Shown: piece by piece, positions 29,959 to 38,485 of the stretch | Numbering within the stretch: position 1 is the first letter of the stretch | How the letters are laid out: each line of letters opens with the position of its first letter | Origin: Thermophagus xiamenensis | Lineage (GTDB): Bacteria; Bacteroidota; Bacteroidia; Bacteroidales; Marinilabiliaceae | Length of the DNA stretch: 64,000 bases | NCBI RefSeq assembly: GCF_900112795.1 | Contig: NZ_FONA01000007.1 | Span: forward strand, 1 to 64,000 | Direction: 5' to 3' | Made by a program: the position numbers and the translations under genes | The notes under the pieces: generated by a model | The model's database searches: none | Told to the model about the DNA's origin: nothing | What the model saw: only the letters and a program-made list of their open reading frames with translations

Positions 29959-30617
29959 ATGAAAAAGAAACTATTTTACATCTCGGTAATTCTAATAACA
30001 AGCGTAATGATTTCGAGCCATACCTTAGCTCAAGATCGTTTTGCCTTGGGAATAAAAGCAGGCTACAATTCCTCCAAATTCCGGACCGACAATGCAGAAG
30101 ACATAATAAAAGGTTCAGAAAATTATACTTTTCAGGATGCCAAAGAGGAAGCCAAAGCTGGACTTATGCTCGGTGCTTTCGCCCGCATCAGACTTATTAA
30201 CAATTTATCATTTCAACCTGAAGTGCTATACGTGAAAAAAGGTGGGAAAACAACCACAACCACTACTTTGGGAAATGCCACCATCAATTCAACTTATCAC
30301 ACATGGGATATTCCATTGTTAGCTCACTTAAAATTATTGATTTAAAAATCTTTAATATTTACGGTCTTGGCGGTCCCGTAGCATCATTTACGTCCAAAGA
30401 GAAAAACAACTGGAACTCAAGCATTACAGATATTGAAGAATTTTCCGATAACATGAAAACAGCCCAGTGGAGTTTTCAGGCCGGCGGGGGTATTGAAATT
30501 GGAAAATTTAATCTGGACGTAAGATACTCTTGGGGTATAAATGATTCTTCCACAAAACTTGAAAGGGTAAACAATAACCTTACTTTTTCAATAGCCTATA
30601 AAATTTTAAACTTATAG
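29959..30617 (+). pseudogene. Porin-family outer-membrane beta-barrel gene, frameshifted
   Basis: The first frame (29959-30345) encodes a signal peptide (MKKKLFYISVILITSVMISS to LAQ), then FALGIKAGYNSSKF, LMLGAFARIRLINNLSFQPEVLYVKKGG and YHTWDIPLLAHLKLL, and stops. The second frame (from about 30330 to 30617) continues at the expected place with IYGLGGPVASF, WSFQAGGGIEIGKFNLDVRYSWGIND and FSIAYKILNL. Joined, they make a normal barrel of about 218 residues of the OMP_b-brl_2 type. The break lies near 30325-30350. The downstream frame is offset by -1, as expected for loss of one base. It is a recent pseudogene or a sequencing error. Confidence 0.75.
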
Positions 30618-30660
30618 GCAAATATTGATATTTAGAACTTAAACAAATTATTTAAAAACG

Positions 30661-30688
30661 GACCGGCCCTTATTTAATCCGGCCGGTC
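30661..30688. terminator. Bidirectional hairpin terminator
   Basis: GACCGGCC (30661-30668) pairs perfectly with GGCCGGTC (30681-30688) around a 12-base AT-rich loop. It is flanked by an A-run on the left and ATTTT on the right. It sits between the convergent porin-like gene and the PEP-synthase-like gene. Confidence 0.7.
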
Positions 30689-30768
30689 ATATTTTATAAA
30701 AGACACTTTTTCGTGGTAATTAAACACACCAACATTTATAATACAACCAGACTAATCTGCCAAATAAC

Positions 30769-33714
30769 TTAATCAAAGACTATTACACCAATATTATTTT
30801 TTCCATCTATCAGAGTAGAAAATGGCTTTGGGAACCTTACATGCCTAACCAAACCGGTATCTTCTTCTGCGGGATGACTATCCAAAAGTTCAAGATTAAT
30901 ATAACCTTCTCCAATGGAAGGATTTACAGTAAGATAACCCACTTTTAGAGAGGTTAAATTCTGAAAGAAATGAGTTCCCTGACTGGGTTCCACATGATAA
31001 TCTTCCAATCCCATTTCCACAATAGTTCTTGCTCCGGCAATTTGTCCCCATCTAACCGGCACTCCGAGCCACGGGTCTTGAGATCCCCATCTACCAGGGC
31101 CTATCAACAAATAAGATCTGCCTTTATTTTGTAACTTATCATTAATTTTTTCAATATGGTTGGCTATTTCTCTATTAAGAGAAGGTTTAAAGGTATCAGT
31201 TTTAACATAAACAACATCAGTTATATCATGAATTTCGCCATTTCCCAGCGCCGACTGAGAATAAAGAAAGCAATCCTTAGGATCAAAATTTGACAGATCG
31301 GGGCCGATAGGGTTTTTGGTGCTAACTACCGGCCTAATTTGTAACAAATAAAAAATGGGTTTTCCATCCGGAGTCTGAAGATCGACGGCAAATTCTATTT
31401 CAACAGGCTGTTTCATTTCATCCTGTCCTATTTCCAAAATTTTTCTGCAAATATCAGCCAACGGGAAAGCATCGTACTTAAGGATATTAGCAAAAGTAAT
31501 GAGCCGAACACCTTCAGCCATTAATCCATCTCTAATCATATGGTTCTGCATATCAAAAACTGAAGCTATCCATTTCAACGAGCCATCCTCTTCCGCATCG
31601 CCAACATTTAGCTTGAGAATATTTATTCCGTCATTTACAGAAGGTTCAAATTTTTTTGCATCCAAATCGAGCGCAAAAAAAGTCTTTTGCGTTTCTCTAA
31701 CAGCCATTTCCGGTGTGGATAACTGCAGAACTTTTTGCGGAAATTTAGGCGAAAAACGTAACGATATTCCACCCTCTACAATGTGTCTTCCTAAGCCCAA
31801 AGCAACATTAACAACACCATCTTCAGGCTTTTCTGGAGGAATAGGGTAAAAATTGACCGATCGAGCTACACCCGAGAAGGTTGGATAAAAACGATTGCCA
31901 TGGGCCTGCCCAACAACTTCCTGAAGAACGATACCCATACGTTCTTCATCTATTAAATTTGTGGTACCCTCCATATAAGCCCTGCTCGACTTATAATATA
32001 CAGAAGCATAAACACCCTTAATGGCATCCATAATCTGACGCACCATCACCTCTTCTTTGGATGGGGCAATCATATAAGTTGAATAAATTCCGGCGAAAGG
32101 CTGATAATGACTATCTTCAAGAACACTAGAGGAACGAATGGCAATAGGGCGTTTAACTACCTTAACAAATTTTAGAAGATCATAGGAAAGATGGTCCGGG
32201 AGTTTTCCTTTAACAAAATGATTAAAAATCTCTTCATCTGAAGCATCAGATAGCCCTATAGAATAAAGGTTATTTTCCTCCATGAAATTTTCAAAAACAT
32301 CGATGCCCAAAACAATAGTACGGGGAATCATAATACTCACACCAGGATATTGGTTGAGTTGAGAATGCCTTTTAATAAGTGAGTTTAGAAAGGCCAGACC
32401 TCTTGCTTTACCACCTATAGATCCCTGTCCAATTCGGGAAAAGGTTACATATTCATCATAGCGTTCACGATCGAAAGAGGCAATAATGCCCCGTCCTTTA
32501 CTTTTTCTAAATGCTGCAATCAATCGTACCAGTTTTTCCTTGTGAACTGCCATATCAGTATCATCTTCCACATTCATCTGTTTCACCACATTAGCAATAG
32601 GGAACAGGGCTCTGGCAGTCAACCATTTGGAAACATGATCTCGCTTAAAATGATATAAAAGTGAATTATCAGGGATTTCCATCAAGCGAGCCTGCAATTC
32701 TTTTAGGTTACTGGCTCTACCAATTTCCTGACCTGTTGAAGGATCAATAAAAATAAAATCACCAAAAGCCAAATAGGTATTTAAAAAGTCTTTAAGCTCT
32801 TGTAAAAGAAATTTCGACTGCTTATGAATAAATCCCACTTTTAGAAGTTTAGCTTCTTCTGCTATTCTAATATCCGATGATTGAAGCAGAATGGGTAAAT
32901 AAGGATTATCGTTTTTAACCCTTTTAGCCAACTGAATACCGGCACCTTGCTCTTTTGTTCCTTCATGTTTAAAAGAAACGTCTGAAATAATACCCAATAA
33001 ATTACTTTTATATTTATTGTAATAGCTTTCAGCCTCTTCATAAGTTCTAGCCAGAAGGATTTTGGGTCGACCACGCATGCGCATCATCTTTTGATGCTCA
33101 TTAAGTCCTTCTTGCATGAATTTTTGAGATTGCCTAAAAACAATTTTATATATGAGTGGCAAATAACTGGAATAAAACCTTACAGAATCCTCAATCAAAA
33201 GAATAGCCTGAACCCCTACCTCAGTAATATCATATGGAGCATTCATTCTATCTTCGATCAATTTAATAATAGCTAAAAGAAGATTTGCATTACCGAGCCA
33301 ACAAAAAACATAATCTATGGCACTGGTATCTTCACGCTCTAATTGGATTGATACTTCGCGGGAAAAAGGGGTTAAAACAACAATAGGAATTTTAGGATAT
33401 GAATCTTTTATTCGTCTTGATAGCGAAAATGGGTCCATTTCCCCCACGCTAAGCATAGTAATAATCAAATCAACCTGTTCCTTCTCCAATACCTTAAAAG
33501 CCTCACCGGCGGAAGAAACTTGTATAAAATGGGGCGGATACCTTAAACTTAATGCTACATATTCATTAAAAATTTGTTCATCAATCCGGCCATCCTCCTC
33601 AAGCATAAAAGCATCATAGGAACTACAGATCAATAAAACCTTATGAATACGCTTTTGCATTAATTGCTCAAATGCAGTCTCAGAAAAATTGGGGTATGTA
33701 AAATGCCAATCCAT
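30769..33714 (-). CDS. Two-receiver protein with PEP-synthase-type ATP-binding domain
   Basis: The 981-residue protein has a first receiver-like domain (about 24-155) whose phospho-acceptor position holds Met (IITML), so it is probably not phosphorylated. A second receiver (about 169-312) keeps acidic E175 D176, acceptor D245 and K298. After a linker comes the nucleotide-binding domain of PEP synthase or pyruvate phosphate dikinase (about 425-800), with SIGGKARGLAFLN, RPIAIRSSSVLEDS near 522-535 and YLLQIRPVV near 789-797. The last 150 residues hold LLIGPGRWGSQDPWLG, a conserved but unnamed region. I see neither the swivelling phosphohistidine domain nor the PEP-binding barrel, so true PEP synthase activity is unlikely. 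Annotation as a PEP synthase would be misleading. It is probably phosphorelay-linked (inference). Confidence 0.8.
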   Translation of the reverse strand: MDWHFTYPNFSETAFEQLMQKRIHKVLLICSSYDAFMLEEDGRIDEQIFNEYVALSLRYPPHFIQVSSAGEAFKVLEKEQVDLIITMLSVGEMDPFSLSRRIKDSYPKIPIVVLTPFSREVSIQLEREDTSAIDYVFCWLGNANLLLAIIKLIEDRMNAPYDITEVGVQAILLIEDSVRFYSSYLPLIYKIVFRQSQKFMQEGLNEHQKMMRMRGRPKILLARTYEEAESYYNKYKSNLLGIISDVSFKHEGTKEQGAGIQLAKRVKNDNPYLPILLQSSDIRIAEEAKLLKVGFIHKQSKFLLQELKDFLNTYLAFGDFIFIDPSTGQEIGRASNLKELQARLMEIPDNSLLYHFKRDHVSKWLTARALFPIANVVKQMNVEDDTDMAVHKEKLVRLIAAFRKSKGRGIIASFDRERYDEYVTFSRIGQGSIGGKARGLAFLNSLIKRHSQLNQYPGVSIMIPRTIVLGIDVFENFMEENNLYSIGLSDASDEEIFNHFVKGKLPDHLSYDLLKFVKVVKRPIAIRSSSVLEDSHYQPFAGIYSTYMIAPSKEEVMVRQIMDAIKGVYASVYYKSSRAYMEGTTNLIDEERMGIVLQEVVGQAHGNRFYPTFSGVARSVNFYPIPPEKPEDGVVNVALGLGRHIVEGGISLRFSPKFPQKVLQLSTPEMAVRETQKTFFALDLDAKKFEPSVNDGINILKLNVGDAEEDGSLKWIASVFDMQNHMIRDGLMAEGVRLITFANILKYDAFPLADICRKILEIGQDEMKQPVEIEFAVDLQTPDGKPIFYLLQIRPVVSTKNPIGPDLSNFDPKDCFLYSQSALGNGEIHDITDVVYVKTDTFKPSLNREIANHIEKINDKLQNKGRSYLLIGPGRWGSQDPWLGVPVRWGQIAGARTIVEMGLEDYHVEPSQGTHFFQNLTSLKVGYLTVNPSIGEGYINLELLDSHPAEEDTGLVRHVRFPKPFSTLIDGKNNIGVIVFD

Positions 33715-33794
33715 AAAAAATCAAGTAAGGACACTGAACTTAATTAGAAAAATAAGACCATTCAAAATAAAAACAATCATTTTCGAAATCAAAA

Positions 33795-33826
33795 AAGGCT
33801 GCCTCAAAAAATCAAGAGACAGCCTT
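33795..33826 (-). terminator. Hairpin terminator of the exbB-exbD operon
   Basis: On the minus strand AAGGCTGTCTC pairs with GAGGCAGCCTT (one mismatch) around a 10-base loop and is followed by a run of six T. It lies 34 bases after the last exbD stop. Confidence 0.75.
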
Positions 33827-33859
33827 CTTTATGTATTTTAAAACTTAAAGAAAGTTCAT

Positions 33860-34336
33860 TTACATAGGAACCTGATTAACTTTCCTTGCGGAATAGCTAA
33901 TTTTAAGCGCTTGCGCTTCCCTCAAAGCCTGCTTAACATCGGTAATAATCCCCATTGGTGTGTCGAAATCGGCTTTAATAGAAACGGTCATTTTTGCCCG
34001 GTCACTTTCACGCATCGATTCACGTTCCTGAACAATATAACTGCGAATATCATCGACCGTAGCAAATTGATCGTTTAACTGCAACCGTGGCTCGGTCCCG
34101 AAAGTAGATTGATATTGTCTTTGCGGGACACCGACATAAATATAAGTCACCAATGTTTTTTTCTCGAGCTTGGTTAATTCAGTGGCCTCTGGCTGTTTCA
34201 ATTGAATTTTCAACGCTACTTCTTTCATGGTAGTACTAACCATGAAGAAAAACAAAAGCATAAAAACGATGTCGGGAAGCGAGGCTGTATTGATAGCCTG
34301 TTGGCCACCTCCTCTTTTCTTTCTGAATTTAGCCAT
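33860..34336 (-). CDS. ExbD/TolR-family biopolymer transport protein
   Basis: The 158-residue protein has a short cytoplasmic N-terminus (MAKFRKKRGGGQQAINTASL), one membrane helix (PDIVFMLLFFFMVSTTM, about 20-36) with the aspartate used in proton-driven ExbB-ExbD function, and a periplasmic domain. The periplasmic part contains IKADFDTPMGIITDVKQALREA, the usual ExbD C-terminal helix. It lies 1 base after the preceding exbD gene, so they are co-transcribed. It would energise TonB-dependent receptors such as those in this window (inference). There is no tonB gene in the cluster. Confidence 0.9.
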   Translation of the reverse strand: MAKFRKKRGGGQQAINTASLPDIVFMLLFFFMVSTTMKEVALKIQLKQPEATELTKLEKKTLVTYIYVGVPQRQYQSTFGTEPRLQLNDQFATVDDIRSYIVQERESMRESDRAKMTVSIKADFDTPMGIITDVKQALREAQALKISYSARKVNQVPM

Positions 34337-34337
34337 A

Positions 34338-34913
34338 TTATTTGCCTCCTATATTTTTAGGTTCAGCCTCGGAAATCCGTTGAGGATAAATATCCCGGAT
34401 AGCTTCCTGTTTATCATCTTCCAATTCACTAAACTTTTTCCCAAATTTCCGCATGGCCAACTCATCCCGAAGTTCATTATAAGCGGCAGCCAATTCATTT
34501 TGTACCGACAAGTACATCTGATATTGTGTTCCCCTGTCATTTTGAAGGGAAATAACACCTTTCGAGACAGGCACAACGCCAAAATAAGGAACTTCGATCT
34601 CTTCTTTTTCCGGTAAAGAAGGATCATCCATAGGATTTTCAATAAATTCCTTAGCTGCTTCTCTGAGCTGACTCAAATCCATGGGCTTTTTCTCCACCAA
34701 AAGCTTGTTCTGGGCATTAATAAGCACCTCAAACACATTCCGTTCTTTTATGGGCGGAGGTGTTTCTTCCGTATCCGGTACCGGTGGCGGAAGCATCCTG
34801 GACAAGCCTGAATCTGTGTCCATGGTTGTTGTCACGAGGAAGAAAATGAGCAACAGAAAGGCAATATCTGCCATCGATCCTGCATTCACTTCCTGAATAT
34901 CTCTTTTTCCCAT
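34338..34913 (-). CDS. ExbD/TolR-family biopolymer transport protein
   Basis: The 191-residue protein starts MGKRDIQEVNAGSMADIAFLLLIFFLVTTTM, a single membrane helix (about 14-31) with the key Asp in SMADIAF. A proline-rich linker (LPPPVPDTEETPPPIKER) and a longer periplasmic domain follow, with VLINAQNKLLVEKKPMDLSQL. It is the first of two tandem exbD paralogues after the exbB gene. Such pairs are usual in Bacteroidota and may form a mixed complex (inference). The C-terminal tail is rich in charged residues and longer than in the second copy. Confidence 0.9.
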   Translation of the reverse strand: MGKRDIQEVNAGSMADIAFLLLIFFLVTTTMDTDSGLSRMLPPPVPDTEETPPPIKERNVFEVLINAQNKLLVEKKPMDLSQLREAAKEFIENPMDDPSLPEKEEIEVPYFGVVPVSKGVISLQNDRGTQYQMYLSVQNELAAAYNELRDELAMRKFGKKFSELEDDKQEAIRDIYPQRISEAEPKNIGGK

Positions 34914-34974
34914 AGAATTTTATTAATTTAAATCAAGAGGGAAAGATTACCTCCCCTCTTATAATAAAATGATA

Positions 34975-35421
34975 TTATTTAAAAATACGGGACACCTCAG
35001 TATAAAGGATCGCCAAAAATACGCCTCCTAAAAGGAAATACACACTATACAAAAAGGTATCTCCTAAGATCAGCATACTTGGCACATTATCTGGGCCTTT
35101 ATATCCAACCAATGGTAAAGGCGTGCCGTCACCCATACTATAAGCGACCAAAACAATAATTCCTAATATCGCGATGGATATTAAAGATTTAACGGCCGAT
35201 TGAGGATGGATTATTAAGTTTAAAATTTCAAAAATTATGGTAACGGCAGCAGCACCAATCAATAATATTTTCCCCCAATTCAGAATAGATTCTGTATAAA
35301 CAGGTGTTGGTAAAGCAGCATCTTCCACTTCACCTCCGAAGTAAAAAAGACCTGCAAAAACAACTGTTATAGCAAGGAGGATGTATAATACAAAATTTAA
35401 ATATTTTGAAAGCTTAGTCAT
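34975..35421 (-). CDS. Four-helix membrane protein of the exbB-exbD operon, function unknown
   Basis: The 148-residue protein has four predicted membrane helices: about 10-30 (LNFVLYILLAITVVFAGLF), 49-70, 76-97 and 116-145. A loop with PLPLVGYKGPDNVP lies between helices 3 and 4. It is located between the exbB-like gene (9 bases upstream) and the first exbD-like gene, so it is probably part of the same transcript. Membrane proteins in this position are common in Bacteroidota, but no function is established to my knowledge. It could be a stabilising or accessory subunit. Confidence 0.75.
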   Translation of the reverse strand: MTKLSKYLNFVLYILLAITVVFAGLFYFGGEVEDAALPTPVYTESILNWGKILLIGAAAVTIIFEILNLIIHPQSAVKSLISIAILGIIVLVAYSMGDGTPLPLVGYKGPDNVPSMLILGDTFLYSVYFLLGGVFLAILYTEVSRIFK

Positions 35422-35429
35422 AAGGACAA

Positions 35430-36260
35430 TTATTTATTTTTCATGTTATACTTAACAAGGATGTCCATCAAAGAAATAGAAGCATCTTCCATTGAATTAA
35501 CAATACTATCAATTTTAGACACCAGATAGTTGTAGAACACCTGCAGAATAATGGCAACAATCAAACCTGATACAGTAGTAATAAGAGCCACTTTAATACC
35601 ACCGGCAACAGCAGTAGCTGAAACGTCACCCATAGCCTGGATACTATCAAATGCATCAATCATACCAATTACTGTACCCATGAAACCAAGCATAGGAGCA
35701 ATAGCGATGAACAAGGAAATCCAGGTAAGTCCTTTTTCCAGCAAACCCATCTGAACAGAGCCATAAGAAACAACAGATTTTTCGACTACCTCAAGGCCTT
35801 CGTCAAACCTATCGAGTCCTTGATAGAATATAGAAGCCACTGGCCCACGGGTATTGCGGCATACTTCCTTGGCAGCTTCAACTCCACCTTCATTTAATGC
35901 TTCTTCAACTTTCTGCAGAAGTTTCTTGGTGTTAGTAGATGCAAGATTGAGATAAATGATTCTTTCAATGGTAATAGCCAATCCGAAAATAAGTGCTAAG
36001 AGTACAAAACTCATAAACATTGCACCCCCTTCAATAAATTTGGCTTTAATTTGTTTGTGAAGTCCCTGAAGTTCTTCACTCTCATCTTGAGCAACGGCTG
36101 CCCCTTCATCAACCATCTCTTCTGCTGCTGCGCCTGCCTCAGCAACCTGTTGACTTGTAGTATCTTCGGCCATCGACTGCTCTTCTCCCTGAGCATAAAT
36201 GGATGATGCACTTATGCTAAGCATCCCAAAAACTGCCAAAAACGCAAATAGCTTTTTCAT
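35430..36260 (-). CDS. MotA/TolQ/ExbB-family proton channel protein
   Basis: The 276-residue protein has an N-terminal signal peptide (MKKLFAFLAVFGMLSISASSIYAQ), then an acidic, alanine-rich periplasmic stretch (about 25-70). The first membrane helix is near 80-98 (AMFMSFVLLALIFGLAITI). The conserved part has SLFIAIAPMLGFMGTVIGMIDAF and GGIKVALITTVSGLIVAIILQVFYNY, the two helices that line the proton path. By family knowledge it assembles with ExbD to power TonB or a gliding/secretion motor. The signal peptide and acidic extension are longer than in enteric ExbB. It starts the operon with the 4-helix protein and two exbD genes. Confidence 0.9.
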   Translation of the reverse strand: MKKLFAFLAVFGMLSISASSIYAQGEEQSMAEDTTSQQVAEAGAAAEEMVDEGAAVAQDESEELQGLHKQIKAKFIEGGAMFMSFVLLALIFGLAITIERIIYLNLASTNTKKLLQKVEEALNEGGVEAAKEVCRNTRGPVASIFYQGLDRFDEGLEVVEKSVVSYGSVQMGLLEKGLTWISLFIAIAPMLGFMGTVIGMIDAFDSIQAMGDVSATAVAGGIKVALITTVSGLIVAIILQVFYNYLVSKIDSIVNSMEDASISLMDILVKYNMKNK

Positions 36261-36564
36261 AATCTGTAATAAATTTTGATTTGTATTGGTTTGTTAATAC
36301 TCAAATATAGTTAATTCACACTATTAAATTCAGGTCAACAAATTTAAAATCAATTCATAAAAACGCAAAATTTTTATAAAGCTTCCATTTTTATGGCTTG
36401 CAAATTACAAAAAAAAAGTCAAATACCATGTTATGCATTTAAATTACTTTAATCATTAAACCATTTTTTAAATGGCTAAGGTACCTAAAATACAAAAAAC
36501 TACACATAAGTAAGAGTACTAAAAAAAGAACTAACCTAAATGGGAAACACCTTGGATATTTTTG
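36261..36564. other. Promoter-bearing gap upstream of the exbB-like gene
   Basis: About 300 AT-rich bases between the ansA stop and the exbB start. It holds the -7 element at 36302-36309. I see no other gene, hairpin or repeat. Confidence 0.6.
36302..36309 (-). promoter_or_regulatory. Probable -7 element of the exbB-exbD operon
   Basis: On the minus strand TATATTTG matches TAnnTTTG exactly, 42 bases before the ATG at 36260. The nearest TTG upstream is about 26 bases away, a little farther than the usual 19-21. Confidence 0.45.
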
Positions 36565-37608
36565 TTATGGATTTACCGGTTTAATTTCCCCTTTAAGAGA
36601 TCTGTTCAAATCGGCGATTAACTCTTCGGTTGAAGAACGATTTCCCAATAGGTACATTAACTTGGTCAATGCAGCTTCTGTCGTTATATCATGACCACTA
36701 ATTACTCCCATATTCAAAAGATGTCGGCCAGTTTCGTACCGCCACATTTCCACATTGCCGGCCAGACATTGTGTAACATTGATAATAATAATGCCTCTAT
36801 CAATGGCATCTCTCAATGCCCTAATAAACCATTCGGCTGTAGGAGCATTGCCCGAACCGTAAGTTTCGAGCACCACGCCTCTCAAACCTGGGGTCTCAAG
36901 AACTGAACGAACCACATTTTCTGTAATTCCGGGAAAAATCTTTAATAACGAAACATTATTATCCATTCGTGTTGAAACGGAAAAAGTACCCTTAAGCGTT
37001 GTGTAACGGATATAAGGATAGTTATATTTTATGTGTAGTCCTACTTCAGCTAACGGGGGATAATTATCGGACCGAAAAGCACGAAAATGCTCAGCATTGT
37101 ATTTGGTTGTTCTGTTTCCACGAAATAATTTATCTTGAAAATAAATGCATACTTCAGGCACCAATGATTGTCCGTTTTTATGAGCGGCAGCAATTTCCAG
37201 TGCGGTGAGCAAATTTTCTTTACCATCGGTACGAATGGCTCCCAAAGGCAGCTGACTTCCGGTAAGAATTACCGGCTTTTGCAAATTGTGCAGCAAAAAG
37301 CTCAATGCACTGGCAGTATAAGCCATGGTATCAGTACCATGCAATACCACAAATCCATCATACAAAGAATAATTTTCTTCAATAATTTTCACCAGTTTTC
37401 TCCAAATCTCAGGCGACATTTCCGAGGAATCGACGATAGGATTAAATGAAATACTGCGAACACCGAAGTCGAATTTTTTTAACTCCGGAACTTTTCGAGA
37501 TATATTTTCAAAATCAAAAGGAACCAAAGCATTTGTTTCGGCATCGATAGCCATACCAATGGTTCCTCCTGTATAAATAATCAATACTTGTTTATTCATA
37601 GCCAGCAT
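36565..37608 (-). CDS. ansA: Type I L-asparaginase
   Basis: The enzyme of about 347 residues hydrolyses asparagine to aspartate and ammonia in the cytoplasm. It begins with IIYTGGTIGM, which carries the nucleophilic threonine near the N-terminus. The second active-site segment is LHGTDTMAYTASALSFLL with its Asp-Thr pair, then ILTGSQLPLGAIRTDGKENL. No signal peptide is present, which fits the cytoplasmic type I enzyme. The ATG at 37608 overlaps the tatD stop by one base (TAATG), a sign of coupled translation. The ATG at 37599 (MNKQVLIIYTGG) is an alternative start closer to family N-termini. Confidence 0.92.
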   Translation of the reverse strand: MLAMNKQVLIIYTGGTIGMAIDAETNALVPFDFENISRKVPELKKFDFGVRSISFNPIVDSSEMSPEIWRKLVKIIEENYSLYDGFVVLHGTDTMAYTASALSFLLHNLQKPVILTGSQLPLGAIRTDGKENLLTALEIAAAHKNGQSLVPEVCIYFQDKLFRGNRTTKYNAEHFRAFRSDNYPPLAEVGLHIKYNYPYIRYTTLKGTFSVSTRMDNNVSLLKIFPGITENVVRSVLETPGLRGVVLETYGSGNAPTAEWFIRALRDAIDRGIIIINVTQCLAGNVEMWRYETGRHLLNMGVISGHDITTEAALTKLMYLLGNRSSTEELIADLNRSLKGEIKPVNP

Positions 37609-38378
37609 TATAATTGCAGCCCAAATAACTGAGCTGTATTACGGGTAGTAATTCTATCCAACTCTTCCGTGGTCAAAGCAAAAATTTCCGCCAGCTTTTT
37701 TAAAGTATACGTCAGAAAAGCAGGTTGATTTCGTTTTCCGCGAAACGGAACAGGGGTTAGATAAGGGGCATCTGTTTCAATTATCAGACGGTCGGGCCCT
37801 AATTTTTGCACCACATTACCGAGTCCGGAATTTTTAAACGTCACTATACCATTTATCCCCAACATAAAATTTTCATACTCAAGGGCCCGGGCAGCCTGAC
37901 TCTCATCACCCGAAAAACTATGAAATACACCTTTTAAACGATGGTCATAAACTTTTTCCATTTCTTCAAACACCGCATCAAAAGCCTCCCGAACGTGAAT
38001 TACAACCGGTTTTTCTGTTTCCCGAGCCCATTGCAATTGGGTTCTGAAGACTTGTCGTTGCTCTTTTTCACGGGACTTATCCCAATACAAATCGATACCT
38101 ATTTCACCGATGGCCACGAAGTCTTTTTTCTCCAACCATTGTTCAATGATTCCCAATTGCTCTAGAAAATTTTCTTTGACGGAAGTGGGATGAAGGCCCA
38201 TCATGGCAAGGCAATAGCCAGGATAGGTTGCTTCGGTATTCAATATTGACGAGATAGTTTGCTCGTCGATATTTGGCATTAAAATTTTTGTCACGCCAGC
38301 CTCTTTAGCCCTTAATACAACCTCGTCTCTGTCTTGGTCAAATTCAGGTAAAAAAATATGTGAATGTGAATCAATCAT
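37608..38378 (-). CDS. tatD: TatD-family metal-dependent hydrolase
   Basis: The 256-residue TIM-barrel metallohydrolase has metal ligands in DSHSHIFLPEFD at the N-terminus, then GEIGIDLYWDKS, VIHVREAFDAVFEEM, GVFHSFSGDESQA and the metal-binding IETDAPYLTPVPFRGKRNQP. Family members are DNases or D-aminoacyl-tRNA deacylases, so the substrate here is uncertain. It is followed directly by ansA (one-base overlap), a pair I would expect to be co-transcribed. A possible promoter element is at 38429-38436. Confidence 0.92.
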   Translation of the reverse strand: MIDSHSHIFLPEFDQDRDEVVLRAKEAGVTKILMPNIDEQTISSILNTEATYPGYCLAMMGLHPTSVKENFLEQLGIIEQWLEKKDFVAIGEIGIDLYWDKSREKEQRQVFRTQLQWARETEKPVVIHVREAFDAVFEEMEKVYDHRLKGVFHSFSGDESQAARALEYENFMLGINGIVTFKNSGLGNVVQKLGPDRLIIETDAPYLTPVPFRGKRNQPAFLTYTLKKLAEIFALTTEELDRITTRNTAQLFGLQL

Positions 38379-38428
38379 TTATAAAAGAACAATTACTCTT
38401 TTAAAAAATCCCCAATAAACTGAATGAA

Positions 38429-38436
38429 CAAAGGTA
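38429..38436 (-). promoter_or_regulatory. Possible -7 element for tatD-ansA
   Basis: On the minus strand TACCTTTG matches TAnnTTTG, 51 bases before the tatD ATG and after the gdhA stop. No matching -33 element is visible. Confidence 0.3.
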
Positions 38437-38485
38437 AACTTCTTCCTCCACTCTAAAAAGAGACCAGCCTTTCAATTTTGCCAAA

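Noticed and set aside
30325-30350. Programmed -1 frameshift in the porin-like gene
   Set aside because: No X-XXY-YYZ slippery heptamer is visible in the reading frame and there is no obvious downstream stem.
30303-30617. Second part of the porin-like gene as a separate gene starting at 30303
   Set aside because: Its first residues overlap the first frame, it has no signal peptide, and it continues the barrel of the upstream frame.
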